The translations under genes and the position numbers were made by a program. 64,000 nt of DNA, taken from contig NZ_BSTN01000001.1 in NCBI RefSeq assembly GCF_030269545.1, forward strand, positions 389,204-453,203, read 5' to 3'. Under the pieces are notes generated by a model. That model did no database searches, was not told where the DNA came from, and saw only the letters and a list, made by a program, of their open reading frames with translations. This stretch comes from Actinomadura sp. NBRC 104425. GTDB taxonomy: Bacteria > Actinomycetota > Actinomycetes > Streptosporangiales > Streptosporangiaceae. Below, piece by piece: positions 8,391-17,310 of the stretch (position 1 is the first letter of the stretch; each line of letters begins with the position of its first letter).

Positions 8391-9347
8391 GTGAACCTGG
8401 TCGGTCATCTCCAGTGCTTCGTCGCGGTGGCCGAGGAACTGCACTTCGGGCGGGCCGCGGACCGGCTGGGCATGGCGCAGCCGCCGCTCAGCCAGCGCAT
8501 CAAGCGGCTGGAGCGCGAGCTCGGCGTGCGGCTGTTCGAGCGGTCCAGCCGCCGCGTGGAGCTGACCGCGCCCGGGCGGCTGCTGCTGGAGGAGGCCCGT
8601 GAGATCCTCGCCCGGGTGGACCGCATCCACTCCCTGGCCGAACGCGCCCGCCGCGGCGAGCTGGGCGCGCTGCGCGCGGGCGTGCCCGCCGACCTGACCG
8701 GCGCCGTCGTCGCCGCGCTGATCGCCGAGTTCCGCGCCCGCTGCCCCGAGGTGCGCCTGGAGCTGCGCGAGATCGGCACGTCCGAGCAGGTCCGCGCGCT
8801 GGCCGAGGGCGCGCTGGACGTCGGCGTGCTGCGCCACCCCTGCGAGGTGCGCGACCTGGGCCTCGGGTCCATGCTCGGGCAGCCGGTGGGGGTGCTGGTG
8901 CCCTCAGGCGACCCGCTGGCCGCCGCGCCCGAGGTGCACCTGGCCGATCTCGCCGGGCGCGACCTGGCGCTGTTCGCCCGTGACGAGGCGCCCGGCCCCT
9001 ACGACGAGCTGCTGGCGGCGTGCCGTCGGCACGGGTACGACCCGGCCGCCGTGCACGAGGCGCGGCAGCCCCAGTTCGCCGTGGGGCTGGTGCTGGCGGG
9101 GTCGGCGGTGGCGCTGACGCCCCGCACCCCCGACACGCCCGGCGTCACGTGGCTGCCGCTCGTCGGCGAGCCGCTGCTGCTGCGCGTGTCGTGCGCCTGG
9201 CGCCGCGACACCGGGCACGAGCACGCGGTGGCCGAGTTCACCGCGGCCGCCACCGGCGTGCTGTGCGAGCAGGCCGGGATGTCGCCGCTGCCGTCCGCGC
9301 CGCCGCGCCGGGTCGTCCCCCGCCCGGCCTCGGGATTTCTGGCATGA
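8391..9347 (+). CDS. LysR-family transcriptional regulator
   Basis: 318 residues from a GTG start. The winged HTH covers residues 1-60 with the family signature AADRLGMAQPPLSQRIKRLE, and the LysR substrate-binding domain runs from about 90 to 295. The gene is divergent from the PBP gene and overlaps the next gene by ATGA, so it is cotranscribed with the second beta-lactamase-fold hydrolase. Many actinobacterial class A beta-lactamases are controlled by an adjacent LysR (AmpR/BlaA-type) regulator sensing cell-wall fragments, and a similar role for the PBP or hydrolase is plausible. The C-terminal 20 residues are Pro/Arg-rich and not conserved. Confidence 0.92.
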   Translation: MNLVGHLQCFVAVAEELHFGRAADRLGMAQPPLSQRIKRLERELGVRLFERSSRRVELTAPGRLLLEEAREILARVDRIHSLAERARRGELGALRAGVPADLTGAVVAALIAEFRARCPEVRLELREIGTSEQVRALAEGALDVGVLRHPCEVRDLGLGSMLGQPVGVLVPSGDPLAAAPEVHLADLAGRDLALFARDEAPGPYDELLAACRRHGYDPAAVHEARQPQFAVGLVLAGSAVALTPRTPDTPGVTWLPLVGEPLLLRVSCAWRRDTGHEHAVAEFTAAATGVLCEQAGMSPLPSAPPRRVVPRPASGFLA

Positions 9348-10267
9348 AGGGGCGTATGGACAGCCGACTGGACCGGATCGAGGCGGCGTTCCGCGACGCC
9401 GGCGTGACCGGGTACCTGCACGCCGTCGACGTGGACTCGGGGCGGGAGATCGGGCTGCGCGCCGACGAGCCGGTAGTGCTGGCGTCGGTGTTCAAGGTGC
9501 CGCTGCTGGTGGCGTTCTTCCGGCACGCCGCCGCCGGGCGGCTCGACCCGGCCCAGCAGGTCACGCTGCGTCCCGAGGACCGCTGCGCCGGCCCCACGGG
9601 CGTGTCCACGCTGCTGGACGAGGTGCGCATGTCGCTGCGCGACCTGGCCTGCCTGATGATCACCGTGAGCGACAACGCCGCCGCCGACGCGGTGTTCGCC
9701 GCCGTCGGCCCGGAGGCGGTGGACGCCACCGTCGCCGAGCTGGGGCTGCACGCCACCCGGGTGGTGGGCTCCGGCAGCGACCTGCACGCCATGATGCTGG
9801 CCGACGGCGGCGTGGACGACCTCGGCGAGCTGTGGGCCCGGCTGGGCGAGCCGGGGGTGCTGCAGCGGCTGCGCGCCCTGGACCCGCTGAGCACCAGCCG
9901 CAGCACGCCCCGCGAGATGGCCCGGCTGATGGCGAAGATCTGGCGGGACGAGGCCGCGCCGCCCGCCGAGTGCGCGCAGATGCGGCGGATCTTCGGCCTG
10001 CAGGTGTGGCCGCACCGGCTGTCGTCCGGGTTCCCCTACGACGATGTGCGCGTCAGCGGCAAGACCGGGACGCTGCCCACGATCCGCAACGAGATCGGCG
10101 TCGTGGAGTACCCCGACGGCGGCCGCTACGCCGTGGCGGTGTTCACCCGGTCGCTGCTGCCGACCGCCGTGCTGCCGCAGGCCGACGCGGTCATCGGCAC
10201 GTCCGCGCGGCTGGCCGTGGAGGCGCTGCGCCGTCCGCTGCCCGGGCGGCCGCAGGCGCGGGGCTAG
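9344..10267 (+). CDS. Serine hydrolase of class A beta-lactamase fold, lacking the usual omega-loop Glu
   Basis: 307 residues. SxxK is SVFK (48-51), SDN is 109-111 and KTG is 240-242, so the penicillin-recognising fold is clear. No signal peptide is visible: the protein starts with a hydrophilic helix, which implies a cytoplasmic location. Where class A enzymes carry the omega-loop motif ExxLN, about 36 residues after SDN, this protein reads GSGSDLHAM, so the deacylating Glu is missing. It may acylate slowly, act as a DD-peptidase-like or esterase enzyme, or sense beta-lactams. The start at 9344 overlaps the LysR stop (ATGA); an in-frame ATG at 9356 is the alternative. Confidence 0.87.
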   Translation: MKGRMDSRLDRIEAAFRDAGVTGYLHAVDVDSGREIGLRADEPVVLASVFKVPLLVAFFRHAAAGRLDPAQQVTLRPEDRCAGPTGVSTLLDEVRMSLRDLACLMITVSDNAAADAVFAAVGPEAVDATVAELGLHATRVVGSGSDLHAMMLADGGVDDLGELWARLGEPGVLQRLRALDPLSTSRSTPREMARLMAKIWRDEAAPPAECAQMRRIFGLQVWPHRLSSGFPYDDVRVSGKTGTLPTIRNEIGVVEYPDGGRYAVAVFTRSLLPTAVLPQADAVIGTSARLAVEALRRPLPGRPQARG

Positions 10268-10282
10268 CCCGCGCCCGGCCGG

Positions 10283-10696
10283 TCAGCCTTCGTAGGACTG
10301 CAGTTCCAGCAGGTTGCCCTCGGGGTCGCGGACGTGGGCCGTGCGCAGCGTCGGCCCCCACTCCGGCCGGTCGGCGGGCGGCGCGACGGGCGTGGCGCCG
10401 TGCCGCAGGCACACGTCGTAGGCCTCGTCCACGTCGTCGACGCGGCCGGCGAACATGACCCGGTCCTGTGCGGCGGGGGCCTGCGCGGGCAGCCCGGACG
10501 TCCCCGCGACCGCGGCCATCGCGGCGCGGTCGAACAGCACCAGCACCGCCTCCCCGTCGAGGTCCCAGTTGGCGTAGGGGCCCTCCTCGGTGCCCTTGAC
10601 CAGTTGCGCGCCGAGCACTTCCGGCAGGACGGCCCGGTAGAAGCGGAACATGGCGCCGAAGTCTTCGACCAGCAGGCGGGGGTAGAGAGCGTCCAT
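10283..10696 (-). CDS. VOC (glyoxalase/bleomycin-resistance) family protein
   Basis: 137 residues. The start is the ATG at 10696 with GAGGTG 8 bases upstream; the GTG at 10705 would overlap the ribosome site. It has the beta-alpha-beta-beta-beta VOC fold: an opening strand LYPRLLVEDF, and a C-terminal metal-binding strand VRDPEGNLLELQ with Glu as the likely ligand. VOC proteins of this size bind or modify small molecules as dimers; the substrate is unknown. It is divergent from a MarR regulator and shares a spacer containing two inverted repeats, a common arrangement for inducible detoxification. Confidence 0.86.
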   Translation of the reverse strand: MDALYPRLLVEDFGAMFRFYRAVLPEVLGAQLVKGTEEGPYANWDLDGEAVLVLFDRAAMAAVAGTSGLPAQAPAAQDRVMFAGRVDDVDEAYDVCLRHGATPVAPPADRPEWGPTLRTAHVRDPEGNLLELQSYEG

Positions 10697-10712
10697 CGCG
10701 CACACCTCATTC

Positions 10713-10748
10713 TTGGGTTCGCACCAACATTAGGTCGAGCCCTACGAT
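10713..10748. promoter_or_regulatory. MarR operator candidates and leaderless marR -10 box
   Basis: The spacer between the VOC and MarR genes holds two inverted repeats: TTGG/CCAA with a 7-base gap (10713-10727) and TAGG/CCTA with a 6-base gap (10731-10744). TACGAT (10743-10748) ends 6 bases before the MarR ATG with no Shine-Dalgarno sequence, so marR looks leaderless. A repressor bound here would block both promoters. Confidence 0.5.
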
Positions 10749-10754
10749 ATCCCC

Positions 10755-11213
10755 ATGACCGAGACACCGCCCACGCTGACCGCCCTGACGGCCTATCTGC
10801 TGTCCCGCACGGGCAAGGCCGCACGCGAGCGCGTCACCGCCCGCCTGGCCTCGGAGGGCATGCGGATGTGGCACATGGCGGTCCTGGCGGCGCTCGCCGA
10901 CTTCGGGCCGCACTCCCAGCGCGAACTGTCCGCGCGCCTGAACATCGACCCCAGCGACGTCACCAAGGTGCTGGACGAGCTGGCGGCGCTCGGCCGGATC
11001 GAGCGCGCCCCCGACCCCGGCGACCGCCGGCGCCGGGTCGTCACGCTCAACGACGAGGGCGCCGCGGCGCTGCGGCGGCTCGACGCCCAGGCGCGGGCGA
11101 TCCAGGACGACCTGCTCGCCCCGCTCGACCCCGCCGAACGTCGGCAGCTGCACGACATGCTCACCCGGCTCTTCGTCCACCTGTACGGCGGGGAGCGCGA
11201 GAACCGGGGGTGA
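10755..11213 (+). CDS. MarR-family transcriptional regulator
   Basis: 152 residues. The winged HTH spans about 35-100, with recognition helix INIDPSDVTKVLDELAALG and the wing DPGDRRRRVVTLNDEG, which contains the conserved D-R-R motif of the family. The flanking helices form the dimer interface. The length is typical. It is divergent from a VOC-family gene and probably represses both by binding the paired repeats in the 58-base spacer, with release by a small aromatic or electrophilic ligand as is usual in the family; the ligand itself is not predictable. Confidence 0.91.
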   Translation: MTETPPTLTALTAYLLSRTGKAARERVTARLASEGMRMWHMAVLAALADFGPHSQRELSARLNIDPSDVTKVLDELAALGRIERAPDPGDRRRRVVTLNDEGAAALRRLDAQARAIQDDLLAPLDPAERRQLHDMLTRLFVHLYGGERENRG

Positions 11214-11262
11214 CCGGCAGGCGCACCGCGCGGACCGGGACGAAAGCAGCGGGCCGACCCGA

Positions 11263-11268
11263 TACGGT
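11263..11268 (+). promoter_or_regulatory. -10 element of the first kinase gene (probably leaderless)
   Basis: TACGGT lies 6 bases upstream of the ATG at 11275 and there is no ribosome-binding site, which matches the actinobacterial leaderless promoter pattern TANNNT. Confidence 0.38.
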
Positions 11269-11274
11269 CGGCCT

Positions 11275-12909
11275 ATGCCTGATCGTGTGCTCGGCGGGCG
11301 ATATCGCCTGATCTCCCGCCTCGGCGCCGGCGGCGCGGGATCGGTGTGGACGGCGTCGGACGAGATGCTGCGGCGCGAGGTGGCGGTCAAGGAGATCGTG
11401 CTGCCTGCGGGCCTCGGCGCCGAACAGCACCGGGTGGCCTGCGAACGTGCGCGGCGCGAGGCCCGCGCCGCCGCGCTGATCGACCACCCCAACGTCATCA
11501 CCGTGCACGACGTGCTGGTTGAGGACGGGCGGCCGTGGATCGTCATGGAGCTGATCCGGGGCGAGTCGCTGGCGCAGGCGGCGCGCCGGGGGCTGACGCC
11601 GCAGCAGGTCGCCCGCATCGGGTTGCAGGTGCTGGACGCGCTGGAGGCCGCGCACGCCCGGGGCGTGCTGCACCGCGACGTCAAGCCCGGCAACGTGCTG
11701 CTCGACCGGGACGGGCAGCGGGCGGTGCTGACCGACTTCGGCATCGCCGCCCTGGACGGCGACCCTGGGCTGACCAGCACGGGCACGTTCGTCGGCTCCC
11801 CCGGCTACGTGGCGCCCGAGCGGCTCCGCGAGGAGCCCGCCGGGCCCGAGTCCGACCTGTGGTCGCTGGGCGCCACCCTCTACGCGGCCGTGGAGGGGCG
11901 CGGCCCGTTCGAGCGCGACAGCCCGATGGCGGTGCTGGGCGCGGTGCTGTCGGAGGAGCCCGCGCCGCCGCGCCGCGCCGGTTCGCTGGGGCCGCTGCTG
12001 TGGCACCTGCTGCGCAAGAACCCCGACGACCGGCTCCCGGCGGACGTGGTGCGGCGGGTACTGCGGGACGTGGCCGACGGCAAGCCGTCCGGGCTGCCCG
12101 ACCCGGTTCCGCCCCCGCCGCAGGTGACGCCGGTGACGCATCCGCAGCTCGCCGCGGGCACGTATCCGGGCGCGGCCCACCCGGGGGCGCCGTACCCGGG
12201 CATGCCGCCGAAACGCGGCCGCGTGTGGCCGGCCGTCGTCGTGGGGGTCACGGGCGTGTTCGTCGCCGCGCTGGTCGTCGCGGGGGTGGCGGTGGCGGCC
12301 TCGTCCGACGGGAAGTCCGGCAAGAAGGCCGAACCGGTGGCCGGAAGCCCCACACCGCAGGTGACGCGGAGCACCCCGCGGGCTTCGGCGTCCCCCTCGG
12401 TGATCGCCGCGCCCGTCGACTTCTGCACGACGCTCACCGACCGGCAGACGCGCCGGCTGCTGCCCGGGGCGGCGCCCAAGCACGAGCGGGCGGAGGACAA
12501 CGGCTGCTCGTGGTGGATCAAGAACCGGGGCCTGGTGGTGGAGGACGCCAACCGGCTGTCTGACGAGCCGTGGCCGTCGTCGGCGAGCGAGGCGCACACC
12601 AAGTTCGTCGGCTACCGCAACCAGCGCGCCAAGGGCTCGGATTTGATCATCTGGGGCTGGGACGAGATCGGGGTGCGCACCGTGCGGGCGCAGCGGTCCG
12701 CCGCCGCCGCGCTCGGCAGGGTCGGCGACGAGGCGTTCTCCTACACCTACCGGGGCACCAGCGCCCCCATGGACAAGGCGTTCGTCGTCTTCCGGAAGGG
12801 CAAGGCCGTGGTGGAGGTCGAGTTCACCTACCGGCGGGGCACCGGCGGGTTGGACGACGCGGTGCGGGCGGCGCGCTGGGTCGCCGCGTCGCTGGAGGGC
12901 CGCGTATGA
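11275..12909 (+). CDS. Receptor-type Ser/Thr protein kinase (PknB family), first of a tandem pair
   Basis: 544 residues. The kinase domain occupies 10-265, with the Gly-rich loop GAGGAG (17-22), the ATP-anchoring Lys39, HRDVKPGN (133-140) and DFG (154-156). A Pro-rich juxtamembrane linker (about 275-312) leads to one membrane helix (317-342) and an extracellular domain of about 200 residues. That domain carries two Cys (in FCTTL and NGCSWW) in the pattern of DUF3558-like surface domains. It would sense an outside signal and phosphorylate cytoplasmic partners. The next kinase starts within its stop codon (ATGA) and has the same design, so the pair arose by duplication. Confidence 0.93.
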   Translation: MPDRVLGGRYRLISRLGAGGAGSVWTASDEMLRREVAVKEIVLPAGLGAEQHRVACERARREARAAALIDHPNVITVHDVLVEDGRPWIVMELIRGESLAQAARRGLTPQQVARIGLQVLDALEAAHARGVLHRDVKPGNVLLDRDGQRAVLTDFGIAALDGDPGLTSTGTFVGSPGYVAPERLREEPAGPESDLWSLGATLYAAVEGRGPFERDSPMAVLGAVLSEEPAPPRRAGSLGPLLWHLLRKNPDDRLPADVVRRVLRDVADGKPSGLPDPVPPPPQVTPVTHPQLAAGTYPGAAHPGAPYPGMPPKRGRVWPAVVVGVTGVFVAALVVAGVAVAASSDGKSGKKAEPVAGSPTPQVTRSTPRASASPSVIAAPVDFCTTLTDRQTRRLLPGAAPKHERAEDNGCSWWIKNRGLVVEDANRLSDEPWPSSASEAHTKFVGYRNQRAKGSDLIIWGWDEIGVRTVRAQRSAAAALGRVGDEAFSYTYRGTSAPMDKAFVVFRKGKAVVEVEFTYRRGTGGLDDAVRAARWVAASLEGRV

Positions 12910-14498
12910 CGGCGCCGCGGGTGCTGGCCGGGCGGTACCGGCTGCTGGAACGGCTGGGCCAGGGCGCCATGGGCGTGGTGTGGCGGGGCCGCGACGAGGA
13001 GCTCGGCCGGGAGGTCGCGGTCAAGGAGCTGCTGCTGCCCGCGCATCTGGACGCCGCCGACCGCGAGCACGCCGCGCGGCGCGCCTTCCGCGAGGCCCGC
13101 GCCGCCGCAGCGCTCGACCACGAGTCGATCGTCACGGTGCACGACGTGGTCATGGACGGCGACCGGCCGTGCATCGTCATGGACCTGCTTCCCGGCCGGT
13201 CTTTGGACGCGGTCCTGGCCGCCCGGGGCGCGCTGCCGCCCGTCCAGGCCGCCCGGGTGGGTCTGGACGTGCTCCGGGCGCTGCGCGCGGCGCACGCGCG
13301 GGGCGTGCAGCACCGGGACGTCAAGCCCGCCAACATCTTCCTGCGCGACGACGGCCGCGCCGTGCTGACCGACTTCGGCATCGCCGCGCTGGAGGGCGAC
13401 GCCACGCTGACGCAGGAGGGGTCGCTGATCGGGTCGCCGACGTACATGGCGCCCGAGCGGGTGCGGCACGAGCGCGGCGGGCCCGAGTCCGACCTGTGGT
13501 CGCTGGGCGCCACGCTGTACACGCTGGTGGAGGGGCGGCCGCCGTTCGCCCGGTCCACGCTGATGGGCACGCTGAGCGCCGTGCTGACCGAGGAGCCGGC
13601 CCCGCCCGGCGCCGCCGGGCCGCTCACCCCGGTGATCATGGGGCTGCTGGTCAAGGCCCCGGCCGCGCGGCTGTCGGCGCAGGACGCCGAGAACGCGCTG
13701 CTGACGGTCGCGTCGGGCGGGAAGGCTCCCCCGCCGCCCCCGCCGGGCTTCTCGCCGGTCCCGCCGGCGTCGCCTGCCGTGCCGAGCCCGGCTCCCGCGC
13801 CGCCCGTGCCGACGGCGCCGCCCGCGCCTGCGGGGCGGCCGTCCGGGCACGGCCGGGGCGTGGCGGTGCCGCTGGTGGCCGGGGCGGCCGTGGTGCTCAT
13901 CGCCGTGGCGGCCGTGGTCGCGGTCGTGCTGAGCACCCGGGGGGACGGGGAGGCGCCGACGAGGTCCGCCGCCTCGCCGGGCCGCACCGGCACCGCGGCC
14001 GCGTCCGAGCCGGTCCGGTTCGCCAAGCCGCCGCCCGCCTGCGGCCTCATCACCGCCGACCAGGCCGAACGGCTGGTGCCGTCCTTCACCTCCCACGCCG
14101 ACTCCGCGGACGACCATTCGACCGGCCTGCCCAAGTCGGAGTGCTGGTGGAGCGTCGCGGACCCGGGCACGAGCGGCGGACCGGAGCTGAGCGTCATCCT
14201 GATCGCCGACCGGTCCACCGCCGGTGCGCGGGCCCGGTTCCAGGAGGATCGCCGGACGGCGGCGCCGCTGCGGACCCCGGACCCCGAGCGGCCCTTCCGC
14301 GACATCACCGGGCTGGGCGACGAGGCGTACGGCTCGGACGACCTGTCCGACGACGCCGAGGCAACGGTGGTCTTCCGCCTCGGCAACCTCACCGCCGAGA
14401 TCGAGTACCAGGCGCAGGGCCGGGCGATCGGTTCGCTACGGGAGAACGCACTGCAGGCGGCCCGGTGGGTGGAGGCTGCGTTGGAACGCCAGGGGTGA
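12906..14498 (+). CDS. Receptor-type Ser/Thr protein kinase, second of a tandem pair
   Basis: 530 residues from the ATG overlapping the previous stop. The kinase motifs are complete: GQGAMG (18-23), Lys40, HRDVKPAN (136-143) and DFG (156-158). A Pro-rich linker of roughly 50 residues precedes the membrane helix (317-344) and an extracellular domain with Cys in ACGLI and SECWW, parallel to the first kinase. Ectodomain sequences have diverged far more than kinase domains, so the two probably sense different ligands but may trans-phosphorylate each other. It lies 79 bases upstream of an AAA+ ATPase gene on the same strand, a possible client or partner. Confidence 0.93.
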   Translation: MTAPRVLAGRYRLLERLGQGAMGVVWRGRDEELGREVAVKELLLPAHLDAADREHAARRAFREARAAAALDHESIVTVHDVVMDGDRPCIVMDLLPGRSLDAVLAARGALPPVQAARVGLDVLRALRAAHARGVQHRDVKPANIFLRDDGRAVLTDFGIAALEGDATLTQEGSLIGSPTYMAPERVRHERGGPESDLWSLGATLYTLVEGRPPFARSTLMGTLSAVLTEEPAPPGAAGPLTPVIMGLLVKAPAARLSAQDAENALLTVASGGKAPPPPPPGFSPVPPASPAVPSPAPAPPVPTAPPAPAGRPSGHGRGVAVPLVAGAAVVLIAVAAVVAVVLSTRGDGEAPTRSAASPGRTGTAAASEPVRFAKPPPACGLITADQAERLVPSFTSHADSADDHSTGLPKSECWWSVADPGTSGGPELSVILIADRSTAGARARFQEDRRTAAPLRTPDPERPFRDITGLGDEAYGSDDLSDDAEATVVFRLGNLTAEIEYQAQGRAIGSLRENALQAARWVEAALERQG

Positions 14499-14577
14499 AC
14501 GTCGCCGGTGAACGACACCGCACACTTCCGGAAAACGTAGGCTGTTACCCGGTTTGATCACTATTTGGGAGTGTGCG

Positions 14578-17310
14578 TTGCGGCTGCCGGAGCACCTGGA
14601 GCTACTGCTCACCGACGAGCCGGTCCTCGACGTCTACTCGTACGGCCCGTGGCGGGTGCCCGACGGGCTGTTCGAGGAGATCGGGGCGCGGATCGACGCG
14701 CTGGCGGGCGACCCGCGCTGCGCGGAGCTGACCACCGACGAGCACAAGCTGCTCACCCTGCCCGCGCCGCTGGTGGTCGCCGAGATCTTCGGCATCCTGG
14801 CGTTCCTGCCCGGCGGCGGCGCGATCAAGGGCGGGTCCTGGTCGCAGCTGCCCGAGCGGCTGCTGCGCCGCCACATGGTCAACCCCGGGCCGCTCAGCAC
14901 CCGGATGACGCGCTGGGACGCGCCCGGCGGACGCTGGCGCCCCCCGGTGGACTGGCTGGTCGAGGCGCCCGACCGGAAGCTGGCGATCGAGCTGGCCCGC
15001 GACTGCCTGGCCGTGCTGGAGGGCATCGAGCCGCTGGAGCAGCGCCGCACCGCGCTGCTGCGCCTGTACGACGACCCGCCCGCGTGCGAGGTCAACCTGC
15101 CGAAGATGGAGCTGCGGGAGAACTGGCACGCGCACGCCGACGACGAGATCCTGGCGGCCGTCCCCGAGCTGCTCGGCCCCGTCGGCTACCTGGAGTGGGT
15201 GTGCTCGGGGCTGCTGGCCGCCCACGAGGCGCTGACCGCGGCGGCGCCGCGCGAGGAGCCCGTCGAGGTGCACCTGATCCATCTGATGCTGCAGGGCAGC
15301 ATCGAGGAGGTCCCCGGCGAGCTGGCGGCCGCCCTCGGCCCGGACATGTACGGGGAGCTGAACGCCCGCTTCCCCGTGGAGCGGCGCGACTTCAAGCCGG
15401 GCCCGTGGCAGGAGCAGACCCGCGCGTGGCTGGTGCGGGCCCTGGTCGCCGGCGCCGCCGACGCCTGCCGCGCCTGGCTGGACATGGCGATGCGGTTCGT
15501 GGCGATCCTGCAGGGCCTGCCCGGCGACCCGTGGTTCCCCAAGCCCGAGTGGATCCCGGTCGGGCAGTTCCAGACCGACCTGCGGCGGCTGTTCGCGCCG
15601 CGCCGCCGCGTCGTCAACCCGCTCACCACCCGGCTCAAGACCGCCGCGAAACCCGCCGCCGAGGAAGGCCGGGCGGCCGCGGACGGCGGCGAGCTGGTCA
15701 GCACCCTGGTCGGCCAGCCCGAGGTGTCGGCCGTCCTGGCGGAGATCGCCGAGCAGCGCGAGCCCGTGCGGCTGCTGCTGGCCGGGCCGGACGGCACCGG
15801 CAAGCGCGACGCCGCCCAGGAGGTCTCCACAATGCTGCGGATGGGCCGCGACCCGCTGTGGCTCACCGACAACCTGTTCGCCGGGCAGCGGCTGTCGGAC
15901 GCGGTCGCCAAACTGCACGCCGACGCGCGCGACTGCACCCACGAGCGGCTGCTGGTGATCGAGGGCCTGGACGACATCGCCACCGACCCCGGCAACGGCG
16001 AGGCGCTGACCGAGGAGCTGCACCGGCTGCTGGCCGTCCACCCCGACCTGAACCTGGTCGCGCTGTGCGACGAGGGCGGCGACGAGCGGATCCGGCAGGT
16101 CAACCCGGCGCTGCTGCAGCGCCTGCGCATCGCCCGCACCCGCCCGTTCACGGCCGAGGGGCACGCCGAGCTGTTCCGCCGCGCCCTGCGCCGGCACGGC
16201 GCCCGCGCCACCCGGCAGGCGCTGGCCGCGGCGGGCCGGCTGCTGGCCGCCACGCCGCCCGCGCAGACGCTGCGCAACGCCCGCCTGGCCCCGCACCTGG
16301 CGGACTTGGTCGTCGCGGCGGTGCGGGACCGCACCGAGCCCGGCGCCGAGCTGGTGGTGCGGCAGCGGGACATCCCGGCCACCCTGGAGACCGCGCCGGG
16401 CGCCGGGGACGCGCTGGCCGAGCTGAACGGCCTGATCGGGCTGGAGACCGTCAAGAACGAGATCGCGCTGCTGGTCGCGAGCACCCGCGCCGAGCAGCTG
16501 CGCAGCGAGTCGGGGCTGTCGCTGACCGCGCCGACCCGGCACATGGTGTTCACCGGCAACCCCGGCACCGGCAAGACGATGGTGGCGCGGCTGCTCGGCC
16601 GCATCTACAAGCAGCTGGGCGTGCTGTCGTCGGGGCACCTGGTGGAGGCGTCGCGCGCCCACCTGGTCGGCGAGTACATCGGGCAGACCGCGCCGCGCAC
16701 CCGCCGCCTGGTGGAGCGCGCCCTCGGCGGGGTGCTGTTCATCGACGAGGCGTACACCCTCACCCAGTCGCCGCTGCGCGGCGACTACGGCCACGAGGCC
16801 ATCGCCGAGCTGGTCAAGCTGATGGAGGACCACCGCGACGACCTCATCGTGATCGTCGCCGGGTACGAGCGGGAGATGGCCGAGTTCCTGGCCGCCAACC
16901 CGGGGCTGGACTCGCGCTTCCCCAAGCAGCTGCACTTCCCCGACTACTCCGACGACGAGCTGGTCGCGGTGTTCGAACAGCTCGCCGCCGCCGACGGGTT
17001 CCGCCTGGCCCCGGGGGTGACCGACCGGCTGCGGGCCATGCTGCGGCGCGCGCCGCGCGGCCCGTCGTTCGGCAACGGCCGCCTGATGCGCAACCTGCTC
17101 GACCTGGCCGTCGCCAACCAGGCGCAGCGGCTGGCGGCGCACGTCGCCCCGGCGGCGAACGGGCGGTCCCCGAACGGGAAGGCGCCCGCAGCCGGCAAGG
17201 CGCCCGCCAAGGGGAAGGCGCCGGGCAAGCGGCAGCTGGTCACCCTCACCGCCGAGGACCTGCCGGAGATCTTCGACCACCCCGAGGAGCTGTTCGGCCT
17301 CTACCTGTGA
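14578..17310 (+). CDS. Two-module AAA+ ATPase (CbxX/CfxQ, EccA-like)
   Basis: 910 residues from a TTG start with GGGAG 6 bases upstream; the frame extends 8 codons further to a TTG without a ribosome site. The C-terminal AAA module is intact: Walker A GNPGTGKT (660-667) and Walker B LFIDEA (Asp723, Glu724). A central module has a degenerate Walker A, GPDGTGKR (403-410), with Arg replacing Ser/Thr. The N-terminal 380 residues are helical and not recognised. The tail contains a Lys/Ala/Pro repeat (AGKAPAKGKAPGK). The C-terminal module is of the CbxX/CfxQ type also found in type VII secretion EccA, but no ESX genes are nearby. Its 3' end overlaps a convergent amidase by 10 bases. Confidence 0.85.
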   Translation: MRLPEHLELLLTDEPVLDVYSYGPWRVPDGLFEEIGARIDALAGDPRCAELTTDEHKLLTLPAPLVVAEIFGILAFLPGGGAIKGGSWSQLPERLLRRHMVNPGPLSTRMTRWDAPGGRWRPPVDWLVEAPDRKLAIELARDCLAVLEGIEPLEQRRTALLRLYDDPPACEVNLPKMELRENWHAHADDEILAAVPELLGPVGYLEWVCSGLLAAHEALTAAAPREEPVEVHLIHLMLQGSIEEVPGELAAALGPDMYGELNARFPVERRDFKPGPWQEQTRAWLVRALVAGAADACRAWLDMAMRFVAILQGLPGDPWFPKPEWIPVGQFQTDLRRLFAPRRRVVNPLTTRLKTAAKPAAEEGRAAADGGELVSTLVGQPEVSAVLAEIAEQREPVRLLLAGPDGTGKRDAAQEVSTMLRMGRDPLWLTDNLFAGQRLSDAVAKLHADARDCTHERLLVIEGLDDIATDPGNGEALTEELHRLLAVHPDLNLVALCDEGGDERIRQVNPALLQRLRIARTRPFTAEGHAELFRRALRRHGARATRQALAAAGRLLAATPPAQTLRNARLAPHLADLVVAAVRDRTEPGAELVVRQRDIPATLETAPGAGDALAELNGLIGLETVKNEIALLVASTRAEQLRSESGLSLTAPTRHMVFTGNPGTGKTMVARLLGRIYKQLGVLSSGHLVEASRAHLVGEYIGQTAPRTRRLVERALGGVLFIDEAYTLTQSPLRGDYGHEAIAELVKLMEDHRDDLIVIVAGYEREMAEFLAANPGLDSRFPKQLHFPDYSDDELVAVFEQLAAADGFRLAPGVTDRLRAMLRRAPRGPSFGNGRLMRNLLDLAVANQAQRLAAHVAPAANGRSPNGKAPAAGKAPAKGKAPGKRQLVTLTAEDLPEIFDHPEELFGLYL

